A stretch of DNA of 64,000 nucleotides, taken from contig NZ_CP093442.1 of assembly GCF_022814725.1 (NCBI RefSeq), positions 620,001 through 684,000 on the forward strand, given 5' to 3'. Source of the DNA: Bdellovibrio reynosensis. GTDB lineage: Bacteria; Bdellovibrionota; Bdellovibrionia; Bdellovibrionales; Bdellovibrionaceae. Positions 17,701 through 25,595 of this stretch are shown piece after piece. The position numbers were made by a program, and so were the translations under genes. The first letter of the stretch is position 1, and the number at the start of each line of letters is the position of its first letter. The notes below the pieces were generated by a model. The model ran no database searches, was not told the DNA's origin, and saw nothing but the letters and a program-made list of their open reading frames with translations.

Positions 17701-17896
17701 TGATAAGGGTTTCGACCTCTTCAGGAGCGCGACCATGACCTTCAGTCATAATAGTGATCGTAGGTTTTGTCAGATCCGGAAAAACGTCGATGGGAAGGGA
17801 CTTTAAGGTGATAGCACCGTAAACGATCAGCAAAGCTGAAAAAGAAATAACAAGCAGTCGATGATTTAACGCAAATCGAATAATGGAATTTAGCAA
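14768..17896 (-). CDS. CusA/CzcA-type heavy-metal RND efflux pump
   Basis: A 1042-residue inner-membrane proton-driven pump exporting metal cations. The TTG start at 17896 is preferred over TTG at 17926 because GGAGG lies six bases upstream of it and the product then begins MLNSIIRFALNHRLLV, as usual for the family. Features: helix 1 at residues 10-30, LPIDVFPDLTKPTITIMTE, two large periplasmic porter loops, helices 2-6 and 8-12, and the proton relay motif IGELVDDSIVDVEN in helix 4 with the conserved Asp and Glu seven residues apart (CzcA Asp408/Glu415). It keeps the CusA-like Ala where CzcA has Asp402, so the metal cannot be assigned from the relay. It works with TolC at 13097; no adaptor gene is in the operon. 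Confidence 0.9.
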   Translation of the reverse strand: MLNSIIRFALNHRLLVISFSALLIVYGAITLKSLPIDVFPDLTKPTITIMTEGHGRAPEEVETLITLPLENSLNGIPGLERVRSTSGIGLSVIYLEFGWKADLYRSRQLVAEKLQLAREYLPKDTQPVMAPIASLMGQIQQIAISTTNESISPIELRTLAEWTVRPRLMAIPGVAQVISIGGGLKQYQISISAEKLNQYQITLEQLDTSLEKISQNTTGGFLDKDRQELLVRNIGAVSSIEDIQQTVVGLHFGRPILVKDIAQVQEGARTKRGDGSYLGKPAVIMVVQKQPGADTVSVTRSVDQAIAEMKSGFPKDVLINTNVFKQSHFIENAISGIIGKLKFGTVLVFIVLLVFLANLRMSLITLTAIPLSFFITFIVFKIMGLSVNTMTLGGLAIAIGELVDDSIVDVENIYRRFRENKLLKNPKSVLKVVFEASSEVRNSIVLATVIIALVFLPLLNLTGLEGRLFTPLAISYLTALLASLLVSLTITPVLSSYLLKTRDANKEAQHDTKLVAKLKAWDEKALKAVLDHPKKVLGGTALAFLISLSLVPFMGKDFLPQFNEGTAMIAVFAPPGISLKTSNEIGLAAERKIMEVPEIKSVSRRTGRAEQDEHAMGVNVSEIDVDFKSDSKRSREEILDDIRTRVGTIPGVGINVGQPISHLIDHMVSGVSAQIAIKIFGEELETLRGKAADVKLAIAPVAGLVDLRVEQQGLIPQLKIHVLREEAAHLGISSGEITELLESAFNGHVISQVLEGQKFFDLFYRFDESSRTSMDKMGNTIIKVMPDGRKVRLSEVADIYETEGPNEISRENGQRRIIISANVSGRDLGSVVADIQKNINAKVQFPQGYYVVYGGQFQAQKEASARILLFGAISILGIALILYSNFHSKMITAQIMLTIPFAFIGGIILLFFTDRSFTVASLVGFITLCGIASRNGIMMISHYLHLIKYEGESFSKEMVIRGSLERLIPVLMTATVASLALLPLVFAKGEPGSEILHPVAIVIVGGLISSTLLDIIVTPTVFYNFGKKAALKSIEDKNKELI

Positions 17897-17940
17897 GCAA
17901 AGCCTCCGCAAGATATTAAGTCTCAAGAAATTGGAAAGGC

Positions 17941-18273
17941 TTAAACCCTTGGCGGCTGATAAAGGCGATCTTGACCTAACGAAGTGTAATGAAATGAATA
18001 TTTCGATAGATATTCTTTTTTAATTTCAACGGGACTGTTGTTTGAATCTATGTTTGGAAAAAAATAAGAGTGAACATGGGTACAGTGTGAAAAGCAGCAA
18101 TCGTGTTGGGCTTCGTTGCTGGTATGGTCCGATGTCTCATCGCAGTGCGAATCGGCGTCCACTTGGCTAGAAGAAGCTGTTAGCTCCCCAATACATCCTA
18201 GATCGAGACTTAGGTAAGCCACGTTGAATAACAGGAAAAATAAGAAGATGTATTTGCAGGCCTTCTTTAACAT
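17941..18273 (-). CDS. Exported His/Cys-rich protein at head of metal operon
   Basis: About 110 residues from ATG 18273 (an in-frame TTG at 18309 would add 12 residues; neither has a strong ribosome site). A signal-like helix (MLKKACKYIFLFFLLFNVAYLSL) is followed by a segment rich in His, Cys, Asp and Ser, including HDCCFSHCTHVH, a probable metal-binding cluster. Small proteins of this kind often precede metal-efflux genes. It ends 44 bp before the pump start and is co-directional, so it is likely the first operon gene. Confidence 0.6.
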   Translation of the reverse strand: MLKKACKYIFLFFLLFNVAYLSLDLGCIGELTASSSQVDADSHCDETSDHTSNEAQHDCCFSHCTHVHSYFFPNIDSNNSPVEIKKEYLSKYSFHYTSLGQDRLYQPPRV

Positions 18274-18426
18274 CCAGGCAATCGTACCTTTTTTGTCAAA
18301 TGAGCGCAAGTTGGATGATCCGCATTATGAGGCCCTTGTTTTTTTAACCGCTTACACCTTCGCAACTTCTTCTGCGTCAAAAACGGGTCGACAATTTTAG
18401 CGTGTGATTATTAAGGAGAGATGATC

Positions 18427-18906
18427 ATGGCTGGTAAAAAGAATCTTTTAATCGGGGCTGCAGTCGGCGCATTGGCGATGTTTTTTTTCGATCCTGTACG
18501 AGGACGTACGCGTCGCATTCATATTCGAGACAAGGCGATTCGTGCTGTAAATAAGGGAATCGATAACAGTCTCAGATATAAAGAAGATATGAGCAATCGC
18601 ATCTATGGCGCGACAGAAGAAATCAAAGCGCGCATGGAACGTCGAGCTGTCACTGATCACACTTTAGAGTTACGCGTGCGATCTGCCTTTGGTAGAGTCT
18701 TAAGTCATCCAAAATCCATTCGTGTTACCGTAGATAAAGGAAACGTCTACTTGACGGGTCCTATTCTTACCCGGGAAGTGATTCCTTTAATAAATTGTGT
18801 CAGAAAAGTGCGCGGAGTTAAGTCTGTGCATGAACGACTTGAAAGACATACATCCCCAGAAAATATTTCTGAATTACAGGGGAGAGGTCCTGAGTACCTG
18901 ATCTAA
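18427..18906 (+). CDS. BON-domain protein
   Basis: A 159-residue protein. The ATG at 18427 sits eight bases after AGGAG (18414-18418); an ATG at 18421 is too close to it. Residues about 5-20 are hydrophobic and run into FFFDPVRGRTRR, the pattern of YtxH-like membrane-tethered proteins. Residues about 75-140 form a BON domain (LRVRSAFGRVLSHPKSIRVTVDKGNVYLTGPI, then VRGVKSVHERL; in shorter blocks), a fold associated with membrane or envelope binding and stress tolerance. It is followed after seven bases by the next gene, with which it probably forms an operon. Confidence 0.8.
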   Translation: MAGKKNLLIGAAVGALAMFFFDPVRGRTRRIHIRDKAIRAVNKGIDNSLRYKEDMSNRIYGATEEIKARMERRAVTDHTLELRVRSAFGRVLSHPKSIRVTVDKGNVYLTGPILTREVIPLINCVRKVRGVKSVHERLERHTSPENISELQGRGPEYLI

Positions 18907-18913
18907 GTGAGCT

Positions 18914-19783
18914 ATGAAAACTCTATTAAAAATTCTTTTAAGCCTGGGAAGTCTATTTGCAGTTTCGTTATTGGTGTTAGCGCTATGGGGCTTGCATCAG
19001 CTTCCTTCGCCGCAAATTATTTCCCAAGCTTTGAAACAAGATTTTGCGAGTTTTAAAAAGTCGGTACCCAGTAAATCACAAAAGCCCTATGCCCATCCTA
19101 AACTGACTCAAGAAATAAATCCCGAGCCGATTCATCAATATAAAGTTTTGCTTGATGATTTAAGTGATACTAGAAAACCACTAGTAGAAGTGTGTAGGCA
19201 TCTTGAGCTTGCCAGTAAAAGTCATTTTCATCATGGCGCAGTTTCATCTGATCTGTTTTTCAGTGCATTGTTGAATAAAGACCCCTTAGTCGAAACGGCT
19301 GCTCCGATTTTGCGATACATATTTCGCGCCCCTGGTATGCAATCAGTGCTCGACATGATCATGAAGGCAGAACAGACAGAGGATGCTAGCATTCTTAAAA
19401 AAGCTGAATTTTATTTTGAGATGTATAAAGTCGGAAAATACTTAAAAGAGCGCCATGACGAAATGGATTTGATTCTGCAGAAAAGTTATAACATGCACTA
19501 TCTTGCCAAAGCAGTCGCGATGAAACCAGAGCTCGCTAAAGACAGTCGTACTTTAAGTTATTGTGAGTTGTTAGAAAAAGACCTTAACGGCAACGAAGCC
19601 TATGACATCGGCGCCGCTGCGGAAGATATGAAGGATTTTTTTATCAGTCAGGGAATCCAACTAGAGCGTCTGGGTTACAATCCAGATTTTCGCTCCCAGG
19701 TGAAGTTGCAGCTGACTGATAAACAGGTCACTATCAACGACGCCTGGGTGGCGGATTTGTTCAGAAAACAAAGTGCGAACTAG
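18914..19783 (+). CDS. Membrane-anchored protein of unknown function
   Basis: A 289-residue protein with one N-terminal membrane helix (about 5-28, LLKILLSLGSLFAVSLLVLALWG) and a helical, soluble remainder, probably periplasmic. It lies seven bases after the BON gene, so the two are likely co-transcribed. I recognise no family. The stop codon overlaps that of the convergent trhO by four bases (CTAG). Confidence 0.6.
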   Translation: MKTLLKILLSLGSLFAVSLLVLALWGLHQLPSPQIISQALKQDFASFKKSVPSKSQKPYAHPKLTQEINPEPIHQYKVLLDDLSDTRKPLVEVCRHLELASKSHFHHGAVSSDLFFSALLNKDPLVETAAPILRYIFRAPGMQSVLDMIMKAEQTEDASILKKAEFYFEMYKVGKYLKERHDEMDLILQKSYNMHYLAKAVAMKPELAKDSRTLSYCELLEKDLNGNEAYDIGAAAEDMKDFFISQGIQLERLGYNPDFRSQVKLQLTDKQVTINDAWVADLFRKQSAN

Positions 19784-20817
19784 AATTTGCTAGTTACCGT
19801 TTTAGATTCACCATTTGCATTAATCGTGACAACTTTAGTCTTAGAAACGCGAATTGTCGGCAACTCATCGCTGCCTTCTGCTTTTAGCTTCTCTACTTCA
19901 AAAGGCACGATTTGTTTTGCACCTTTCTTGTCTGGATGAAGTTTGTATTGGTGGGCGCAGTTTTTAGAACAAGTGTCTTTTTTAAATTCTTCTTTCGCAC
20001 AATCAACACAGATAAGCTCTTCAGAATCACAGCGTTTGCAATCAATCTTAATTTCTGAAGGTTGACCGCAATGAGGACAAAGGCCGTATTTCGTTGAGGG
20101 TTGCAGATTTTGATCCAACGCCACACGGTGGTCGAAAACAAAACATTCGCCTTCGAATTGATCGTTCGGGAATTCTTTCATGTAGTTGATAATACCGCCA
20201 TCAAGCTGGAATACATTATCGTAACCTTGTTTTTGCAGCTCTAAGATTCCTTTTTCACAACGAATCCCGCCAGTGCAGAAAATAAGCATTTTTTTATCTT
20301 TCGAAATACCTTGGCTTTCGATGTATTGCGGGAAGTCTGTGAACTTTTCGATATTTGGATTTAATGCACCTTTGAAAGTTCCGATTTTGTATTCATACCA
20401 ATTGCGGGTATCGATCATCACAAAATCATTTTCTTCCTTCAAAACTTTATTCCACTCTGCAGGCGTTAAATGCTGATTTTTACCTTCCGGCGGCATGATC
20501 TCTGGAATTCCAGTGGTCACGATTTCCTCGCGAATTTTTACTTTAAAGCGACGAAAAGGGGCTTTGTGAGATTCAGAATCTTTAAAAAATTGATCCGGTG
20601 AACGGAAGTAAGAACGAATAAATTCTTTCCACGCAAGGAACGACTCTTGAGATGAGGCTGCACAGGTTGAATTAAAGCCTTCTTCGCCTAAAATAACTAA
20701 ACCTTTTACGTTTAATTCTTCAGCCTTATTTTCTAAATCTTTTTGAATTTGAGGAAGATCTGCTAGCTTTACAAATTTATAGAAAGCCGTAACATAATAG
20801 TTCGACGCGTGAGTCAT
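19780..20817 (-). CDS. trhO: tRNA uridine(34) hydroxylase TrhO (YceA), rhodanese-like
   Basis: A 345-residue protein that, in the characterised family, hydroxylates uridine 34 of certain tRNAs on the way to cmo5U/mo5U. The start at 20817 is chosen from GAAGGTG just upstream; an earlier in-frame codon at 20856 has no such site. N-terminal acylphosphatase-like domain (1-95, with LGEEGFNSTCA), then a rhodanese domain (about 115-215) with active Cys181 in FCTGGIRCEKG. The C-terminal 100 residues contain paired cysteines (CPHCG, CKRC, CVDC, CSKNC) that could bind zinc, typical of this branch. Confidence 0.92.
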   Translation of the reverse strand: MTHASNYYVTAFYKFVKLADLPQIQKDLENKAEELNVKGLVILGEEGFNSTCAASSQESFLAWKEFIRSYFRSPDQFFKDSESHKAPFRRFKVKIREEIVTTGIPEIMPPEGKNQHLTPAEWNKVLKEENDFVMIDTRNWYEYKIGTFKGALNPNIEKFTDFPQYIESQGISKDKKMLIFCTGGIRCEKGILELQKQGYDNVFQLDGGIINYMKEFPNDQFEGECFVFDHRVALDQNLQPSTKYGLCPHCGQPSEIKIDCKRCDSEELICVDCAKEEFKKDTCSKNCAHQYKLHPDKKGAKQIVPFEVEKLKAEGSDELPTIRVSKTKVVTINANGESKTVTSKF

Positions 20818-20984
20818 ATTGTCACCTTCATTATCCGTCCGCTGGCTCCAAACCAAGGGGAGTTAAAAGTTCCCAGTGGTTATAAATGTGCGGACAATGA
20901 ATTTCAAGGGATTATATATGCAAAGCGCCAATAGCTTGTAACCTTCGGATTTTCCACGTAAAACGATGTTTTAAAGGAATCAAA

Positions 20985-22592
20985 ATGCTCTCTACACCCC
21001 AGGTCCAAAAAGAAATCCAACGCCGCAGAACCTTTGCGATCATCTCCCATCCGGATGCGGGTAAAACCACTCTGACCGAAAAGCTTCTTTACCACGGGGG
21101 CGTGATCCATGAAACAGGGGAAGTAAAAGGTAAAAGCGGCACGAAGGCCGTTACCTCGGACTGGATGGCCATGGAAAGGGAAAAGGGGATTTCCATCACC
21201 TCTTCAGTGATGACCTTTGATTACGATAGCTTGCGAGTCAACCTGCTAGATACTCCGGGCCATAAAGACTTTTCTGAAGATACGTATCGCGTTTTGATGG
21301 CCGTGGATTCTGCCTGTATGTTGATCGACGTTGCCAAGGGTGTGGAAGAACGTACTAAAAAACTTTACGAAGTGTGCCGTCTGCGCAAAGTGCCTATTTT
21401 CACTTTCGTAAATAAGTTGGACCGAGAGGGTAAAGATCCTTTAACATTGATTGACGAAGTCGAAAAAACTTTGAACATGCAATGTTATCCAGTGACTTGG
21501 CCCTTGGGTATTGGACAAAGATTCCGCGGTATCTATAATCGTCTGACTAAAGAAATTTGGGTCTACGATCAACGTCGTGAAGAAGTAGAAGATTATAAAA
21601 TCATTCCATTTGAAAAAGGCAAAGACGATCAAATTCTTTATGATTACCTAGATAAAGAATCTGCCGATCAAGTTCTTGAAGAACTTGATCTGATTGAAAG
21701 TGCGCTGCCTCCATTTGATGTGAATGAGTTCTTGAATGGAACTATTTCCCCTGTGACTTTCGGATCTGCAAAGCAAAACTTCGGTGTGGATACATTCTTA
21801 AAATTTTTCACTCAGTACGCTCCGGGGCCACAGGCGCGTCAAACTAAGGACGATAAGCAGATTGATCCGTTAGACAATAACTTCACAGGCTTTGTATTTA
21901 AGATTCAAGCCAATATGGATAAGCGTCATCGCGACCGTATCGCCTTTATCCGCATCTGTTCTGGAAAATTTGAGCGCGGAATGAAAGTAAAACATTCCCG
22001 TCACGATAAGGAGCTGCGCCTTTCTTATGCCAGCCAATTCGTTGCTGCGGATAAAGAAACTGTTGATGATGCGTATGCTGGTGACATTGTCGGGGTCGGC
22101 GACACTGGCAACTTTGCTATCGGTGACTGTGTTTTTGCTTCAGGTAAAGTGCATTTTGAGGACATTCCAAAATTTGCTCCAGAGCTTTTTGGTCGCCTTT
22201 CAGTGCGCGACGCTTTGAAACGTCAAAAGATGCAAGAGGCTTTGAACCATTTGTCTGAAGAGGGCGCAATTCAATTGTTCATTGATCCTCTGGTGGGTCC
22301 ACAAGATCCAATTATCGGTGCGGTCGGTGAGCTTCAATTCGAAGTTTTGCTAAGACGTCTTCAAGATGAATACAACTTGGAAGTAAAATTAAATCGTTTG
22401 CCTTATGGCGTAGCTCGTTGGCCAAGAACCGAAGATGGCAAAGCTGTGGCAGAGCTTAAAGGTGGCGCGAATATGTTCCGCGACCTTCAAGACAATCCGG
22501 TAGTTCTAGTAAATCAAGAATGGGATTTGAATTGGCTTAAGCGTGAAAATCCAAGCGTAGAGTTCCATACAAGCATCAGTCGCGCCCGCTAG
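20985..22592 (+). CDS. prfC: Peptide chain release factor 3
   Basis: A 535-residue translational GTPase that recycles RF1/RF2 from the ribosome. G1 motif SHPDAGKT (about 18-25), switch region with GTKAVTSDWMAMEREKGISI, G3 DTPGHKDF, G4 NKLD, then domains II and III. The insertion GEVKGKSGTKAVTSDWM distinguishes RF3 from EF-G. AAAGGA precedes ATG. Length matches the family (about 530). It is followed after eight bases by an ABC transporter operon, perhaps read through. Confidence 0.97.
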   Translation: MLSTPQVQKEIQRRRTFAIISHPDAGKTTLTEKLLYHGGVIHETGEVKGKSGTKAVTSDWMAMEREKGISITSSVMTFDYDSLRVNLLDTPGHKDFSEDTYRVLMAVDSACMLIDVAKGVEERTKKLYEVCRLRKVPIFTFVNKLDREGKDPLTLIDEVEKTLNMQCYPVTWPLGIGQRFRGIYNRLTKEIWVYDQRREEVEDYKIIPFEKGKDDQILYDYLDKESADQVLEELDLIESALPPFDVNEFLNGTISPVTFGSAKQNFGVDTFLKFFTQYAPGPQARQTKDDKQIDPLDNNFTGFVFKIQANMDKRHRDRIAFIRICSGKFERGMKVKHSRHDKELRLSYASQFVAADKETVDDAYAGDIVGVGDTGNFAIGDCVFASGKVHFEDIPKFAPELFGRLSVRDALKRQKMQEALNHLSEEGAIQLFIDPLVGPQDPIIGAVGELQFEVLLRRLQDEYNLEVKLNRLPYGVARWPRTEDGKAVAELKGGANMFRDLQDNPVVLVNQEWDLNWLKRENPSVEFHTSISRAR

Positions 22593-22600
22593 GAGCTAAA

Positions 22601-23518
22601 GTGATTTTACCCTTAGAGATTGAAAACCTGCGCAAGAAATACGAAGGAAGTTCCGTCGAAGCTGTTCGCGGAATTTCCTTTGATGTCAAAGGCGGGGAGA
22701 TCTTTGGTCTGCTAGGGCCTAACGGTGCGGGTAAGACTACGATCATTTCAACCATCACGACTTTAGAGGAGCCAACATCGGGACACGTGAAGGTGTTCGG
22801 GGTGGATGTTTCTAAAGATCCGATGTTCACAAAAAAACAAATCGGCGTGGTTCATCAGGAAATCATCAATTCGGGTTTTTTTGATGTCGAAGAAATATTG
22901 CAGTTTCAGTCAGGCTATTACGGTCTTCGTAAAAACACCGAACGCATTCATTTTCTTTTAAGCAAGTTAGCGCTTTATGAACATCGCAATAAAAAAGTAA
23001 AACAACTTTCTGGTGGTATGAAGCGCCGTTTGATGATTGCTAAAGCCTTGGTGCACAACCCAAAATTAATTTTGCTAGATGAGCCAACAGCGGGTGTTGA
23101 TATTCGTCTGCGCGAGGACTTGTGGAAATTCGTGCAAGAGCTGCGCGATGAAGGAATGTCGATTCTTCTAACAACCCACTACCTTGAAGAAGCAGAAGAG
23201 CTTTGTGACCGTGTCGGTATTATTAATCTTGGGTCGCTGGTTTGTCTTGGCAACACCAAGGAAATCATTCGCCAGTACACACTCAAAAAAATTCATATCA
23301 TGCTGACTCAAGCCTTGCCGATCACAATACCAAGTTTGGTAGAGGTGAAAGGATTGAATTACTCTTTCGTGGTACCACAAAGTAAACCATTAGGCGAGTT
23401 CTTAAGCGAATCGGGAATTCCGACCAACGTCATTAAAGACATCCAAATTGAAGAAGGTGATCTTGAAGAAGCCTTCTTAAAGATCGTTAGCAACAAAGAA
23501 CCACAGGTGTCGCTATGA
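22601..23518 (+). CDS. yadG: ABC exporter ATP-binding protein (YadG-like)
   Basis: A 305-residue ATPase with GTG start preceded by AGGAG. Walker A GPNGAGKTT (Lys45), signature LSGGMKRRL, Walker B LILLDEPTAG and the H-loop TTHYLEEAEEL are all present. The C-terminal tail is of the type used by ABC-2 exporters. Length and pairing with the next gene match E. coli YadG/YadH. Its ATG/TGA overlap with the permease gene shows translational coupling. Substrate unknown. Confidence 0.88.
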   Translation: MILPLEIENLRKKYEGSSVEAVRGISFDVKGGEIFGLLGPNGAGKTTIISTITTLEEPTSGHVKVFGVDVSKDPMFTKKQIGVVHQEIINSGFFDVEEILQFQSGYYGLRKNTERIHFLLSKLALYEHRNKKVKQLSGGMKRRLMIAKALVHNPKLILLDEPTAGVDIRLREDLWKFVQELRDEGMSILLTTHYLEEAEELCDRVGIINLGSLVCLGNTKEIIRQYTLKKIHIMLTQALPITIPSLVEVKGLNYSFVVPQSKPLGEFLSESGIPTNVIKDIQIEEGDLEEAFLKIVSNKEPQVSL

Positions 23519-24288
23519 CAGGTTTTGTAACTGTCTTCAGAAGAGAAATCGCTCGATTTATGAAAGTGATCGTACAAACGGTGATAACTCCCTTTGTTTC
23601 ATCATTCTTATACCTTTTGATATTCGGCGTTTCTTTGGGCGGGCAAATGCCATCCCATCAAGGTGTTAGTTATCTAGCATTTTTAATTCCTGGTTTGATG
23701 ATGATGGGATTAATTAATAACTCCTTCCAAAACTCTTCTTCTTCCATCGTGTCGTCCAAATTTTCAGGTGATCTTGAGGACCTTAGAGTCGCACCAGTCA
23801 CGGACCATGAAATCATCTGGGCGATGAGCTTAGGTGCCGTCGTTCGTGGCTCCATCGTCTCTGTGATTACTTATTTGGTTGGCTCGTTCTTTATGCTTTA
23901 TCAAAAAGGGGAATGGTTGATGGTAGCTCACCCATTAACCACTGTGTTTTTCTTAATCGTAGCCGGCCTTATCTTTGGAATGATTGGCATCAGTATCGCC
24001 TTCTGGGCAAAAACCTTCGATCAACTTTCAGCCTTTTCTGCTTTTATTCTTTTACCACTGACATACTTGGGTGGGGTCTTCCTATCCATCGAAAATCTGC
24101 ATCCATTCTGGCAAGCGGTCTCAAAACTAAATCCACTGCTTTATCTGATAAATGGCCTTCGCTACGGCATCTTAGGTGTCAGCGATGTGAATGTCTGGAC
24201 CGCCGCAGTGATCTCTCTACTAGGCTTTGTTTTTTTCTATGTCACTGCCAGATTCAGTTTGAAAAAAGGATCCTTCCAACGCTGGTAA
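23515..24288 (+). CDS. yadH: ABC-2 type permease (YadH-like)
   Basis: A 257-residue inner-membrane protein with six predicted helices of the ABC-2 type. The segments REIARFMKVIVQTVITP, FLIPGLMMMGLI, FSGDLEDLRVAPV and LTYLGGVFLSIENLHPFWQ follow the E. coli YadH pattern closely, including length. It overlaps the ATPase gene by four bases. With it, the protein should form a dimeric exporter; the cargo is not known. Confidence 0.88.
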   Translation: MTGFVTVFRREIARFMKVIVQTVITPFVSSFLYLLIFGVSLGGQMPSHQGVSYLAFLIPGLMMMGLINNSFQNSSSSIVSSKFSGDLEDLRVAPVTDHEIIWAMSLGAVVRGSIVSVITYLVGSFFMLYQKGEWLMVAHPLTTVFFLIVAGLIFGMIGISIAFWAKTFDQLSAFSAFILLPLTYLGGVFLSIENLHPFWQAVSKLNPLLYLINGLRYGILGVSDVNVWTAAVISLLGFVFFYVTARFSLKKGSFQRW

Positions 24289-24382
24289 TCGGTACTTAGC
24301 GCAAAGTTTCCAAGCACAAGAATTGAGGCGATACTCAAATTGATGCTCAATGCAGCACATACCCTGACGATGTTCCAACTAA

Positions 24383-25081
24383 CTAATTTTTAGTTCCATG
24401 AAGCAAGGCGCGGGTCAAAATAATATGGCCCGCTAATGCTCCCGCGACACAGACTGCGCCAATCAAAAAATAAGGTGTATAAAGAGCTAGCAGAAGTTTT
24501 GGTTGAACATCCCATGCAAAAGGCAATGGTGATGACAGCATTGCCACCCTCATCACGTTTAGAAGCAATACGATTCCCAAAATATTAAATCCCCAAGCAA
24601 GGGCTTTAAATTTATTGGCAAAAGGTGCAATCGCCAGTGCCGCAATCCCAGTGACAATATCAAAGTTCTGCCCCGACCAGGTCATGGTTACTGGAATCGT
24701 CTGCTGACCCGCCCAAGAATGAAGAATCAATTCCAGCGGCAACCGAAACGCCTGAAATACAATCAAAAAAGATAAAGGCAAAATCGAGAGTTGCTTACCG
24801 AAAGACGAGAATGAAAAAGCGACTGCTGCCAAATTCATAGTCAGAAAAAACAGTGGAATCCCCGGGAAGGGAGTTCGCTCAACAACTCCACTAAGCACGA
24901 TGGCCCAGCAGAAACTTAACCAGCAAATAAGCCCAAGACTGAATCTTAGGGAACGCTGGCGCACCGATAAACCAAGCTTCAAACTGGAATAATGAATCCC
25001 CATTTGCGTAAGCATGATCACGCCAATAACAACAATAAGAAATGAAAACTTAGATGCAAAATTCGCAGGATTAAATGTCAT
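24383..25081 (-). CDS. Multi-pass membrane protein, unknown
   Basis: A 232-residue protein of about six or seven hydrophobic helices. A conserved-looking middle segment, FRLPLELILHSWAGQQTIP followed by MTWSGQNFDIVTGIAALAIA, contains polar residues between helices and resembles uncharacterised membrane proteins I have no named family for. No catalytic motif is obvious. It is convergent with the permease gene across 94 bp with no clear terminator. Confidence 0.65.
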   Translation of the reverse strand: MTFNPANFASKFSFLIVVIGVIMLTQMGIHYSSLKLGLSVRQRSLRFSLGLICWLSFCWAIVLSGVVERTPFPGIPLFFLTMNLAAVAFSFSSFGKQLSILPLSFLIVFQAFRLPLELILHSWAGQQTIPVTMTWSGQNFDIVTGIAALAIAPFANKFKALAWGFNILGIVLLLNVMRVAMLSSPLPFAWDVQPKLLLALYTPYFLIGAVCVAGALAGHIILTRALLHGTKN

Positions 25082-25131
25082 AAAACTAAGTTAATCCTCG
25101 CAAGCCGATCTGTCTATATCAGCAGCCTACT

Positions 25132-25401
25132 TTAAAGTTGTGTCGGTGCAGTTGAATTTTGAACTGGCGCAGATCCATCATTTACTACGCTAAAGTTCAA
25201 AGTCTCAAACTGCTGGCGACGGTTGGCTTCGTCACGCAGGCGGGACTCTTCCAGCTTTTCTAAGATTGTTGATTCAGTTTGAGCTTCCATTTGTTGGCGG
25301 GCTGACTTTAAGCCACCCAGTGCTGCTGAATTAGAAGTTACTAATTGAGCTTGAGCCGTAGTAGCCCCTAATACCAAGGCAATAAGGATGATTTTGTTCA
25401 T
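25132..25401 (-). CDS. Small exported protein
   Basis: An 89-residue protein starting at ATG 25401, with AAAGGAG ideally upstream; an in-frame ATG at 25422 precedes the ribosome site and is rejected. Signal peptide MNKIILIALVLGATTAQA. The mature protein is helical and rich in Glu, Arg and Gln (residues 30-65), then Asn/Thr/Ser/Pro-rich. No family recognised. The leader (GGAGACTTCTATG) resembles the one before other exported-protein genes here. Confidence 0.6.
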   Translation of the reverse strand: MNKIILIALVLGATTAQAQLVTSNSAALGGLKSARQQMEAQTESTILEKLEESRLRDEANRRQQFETLNFSVVNDGSAPVQNSTAPTQL

Positions 25402-25595
25402 AGAAGTCTCCTTTATACACACCGACTTTGCCGGAGTAGGAACCTCTTACCCATAAAATGTCCGCGTTGAATCATCTAATGCACTGCGTATTACTTTATT
25501 TCCTATAGGCCACCTGACGCAAGACCCCACGCTCTTCTTTGTCATTCCCTCAGCAATAGGTTAAATCAATAAATTCACGAAAATACGGAGCTCCT

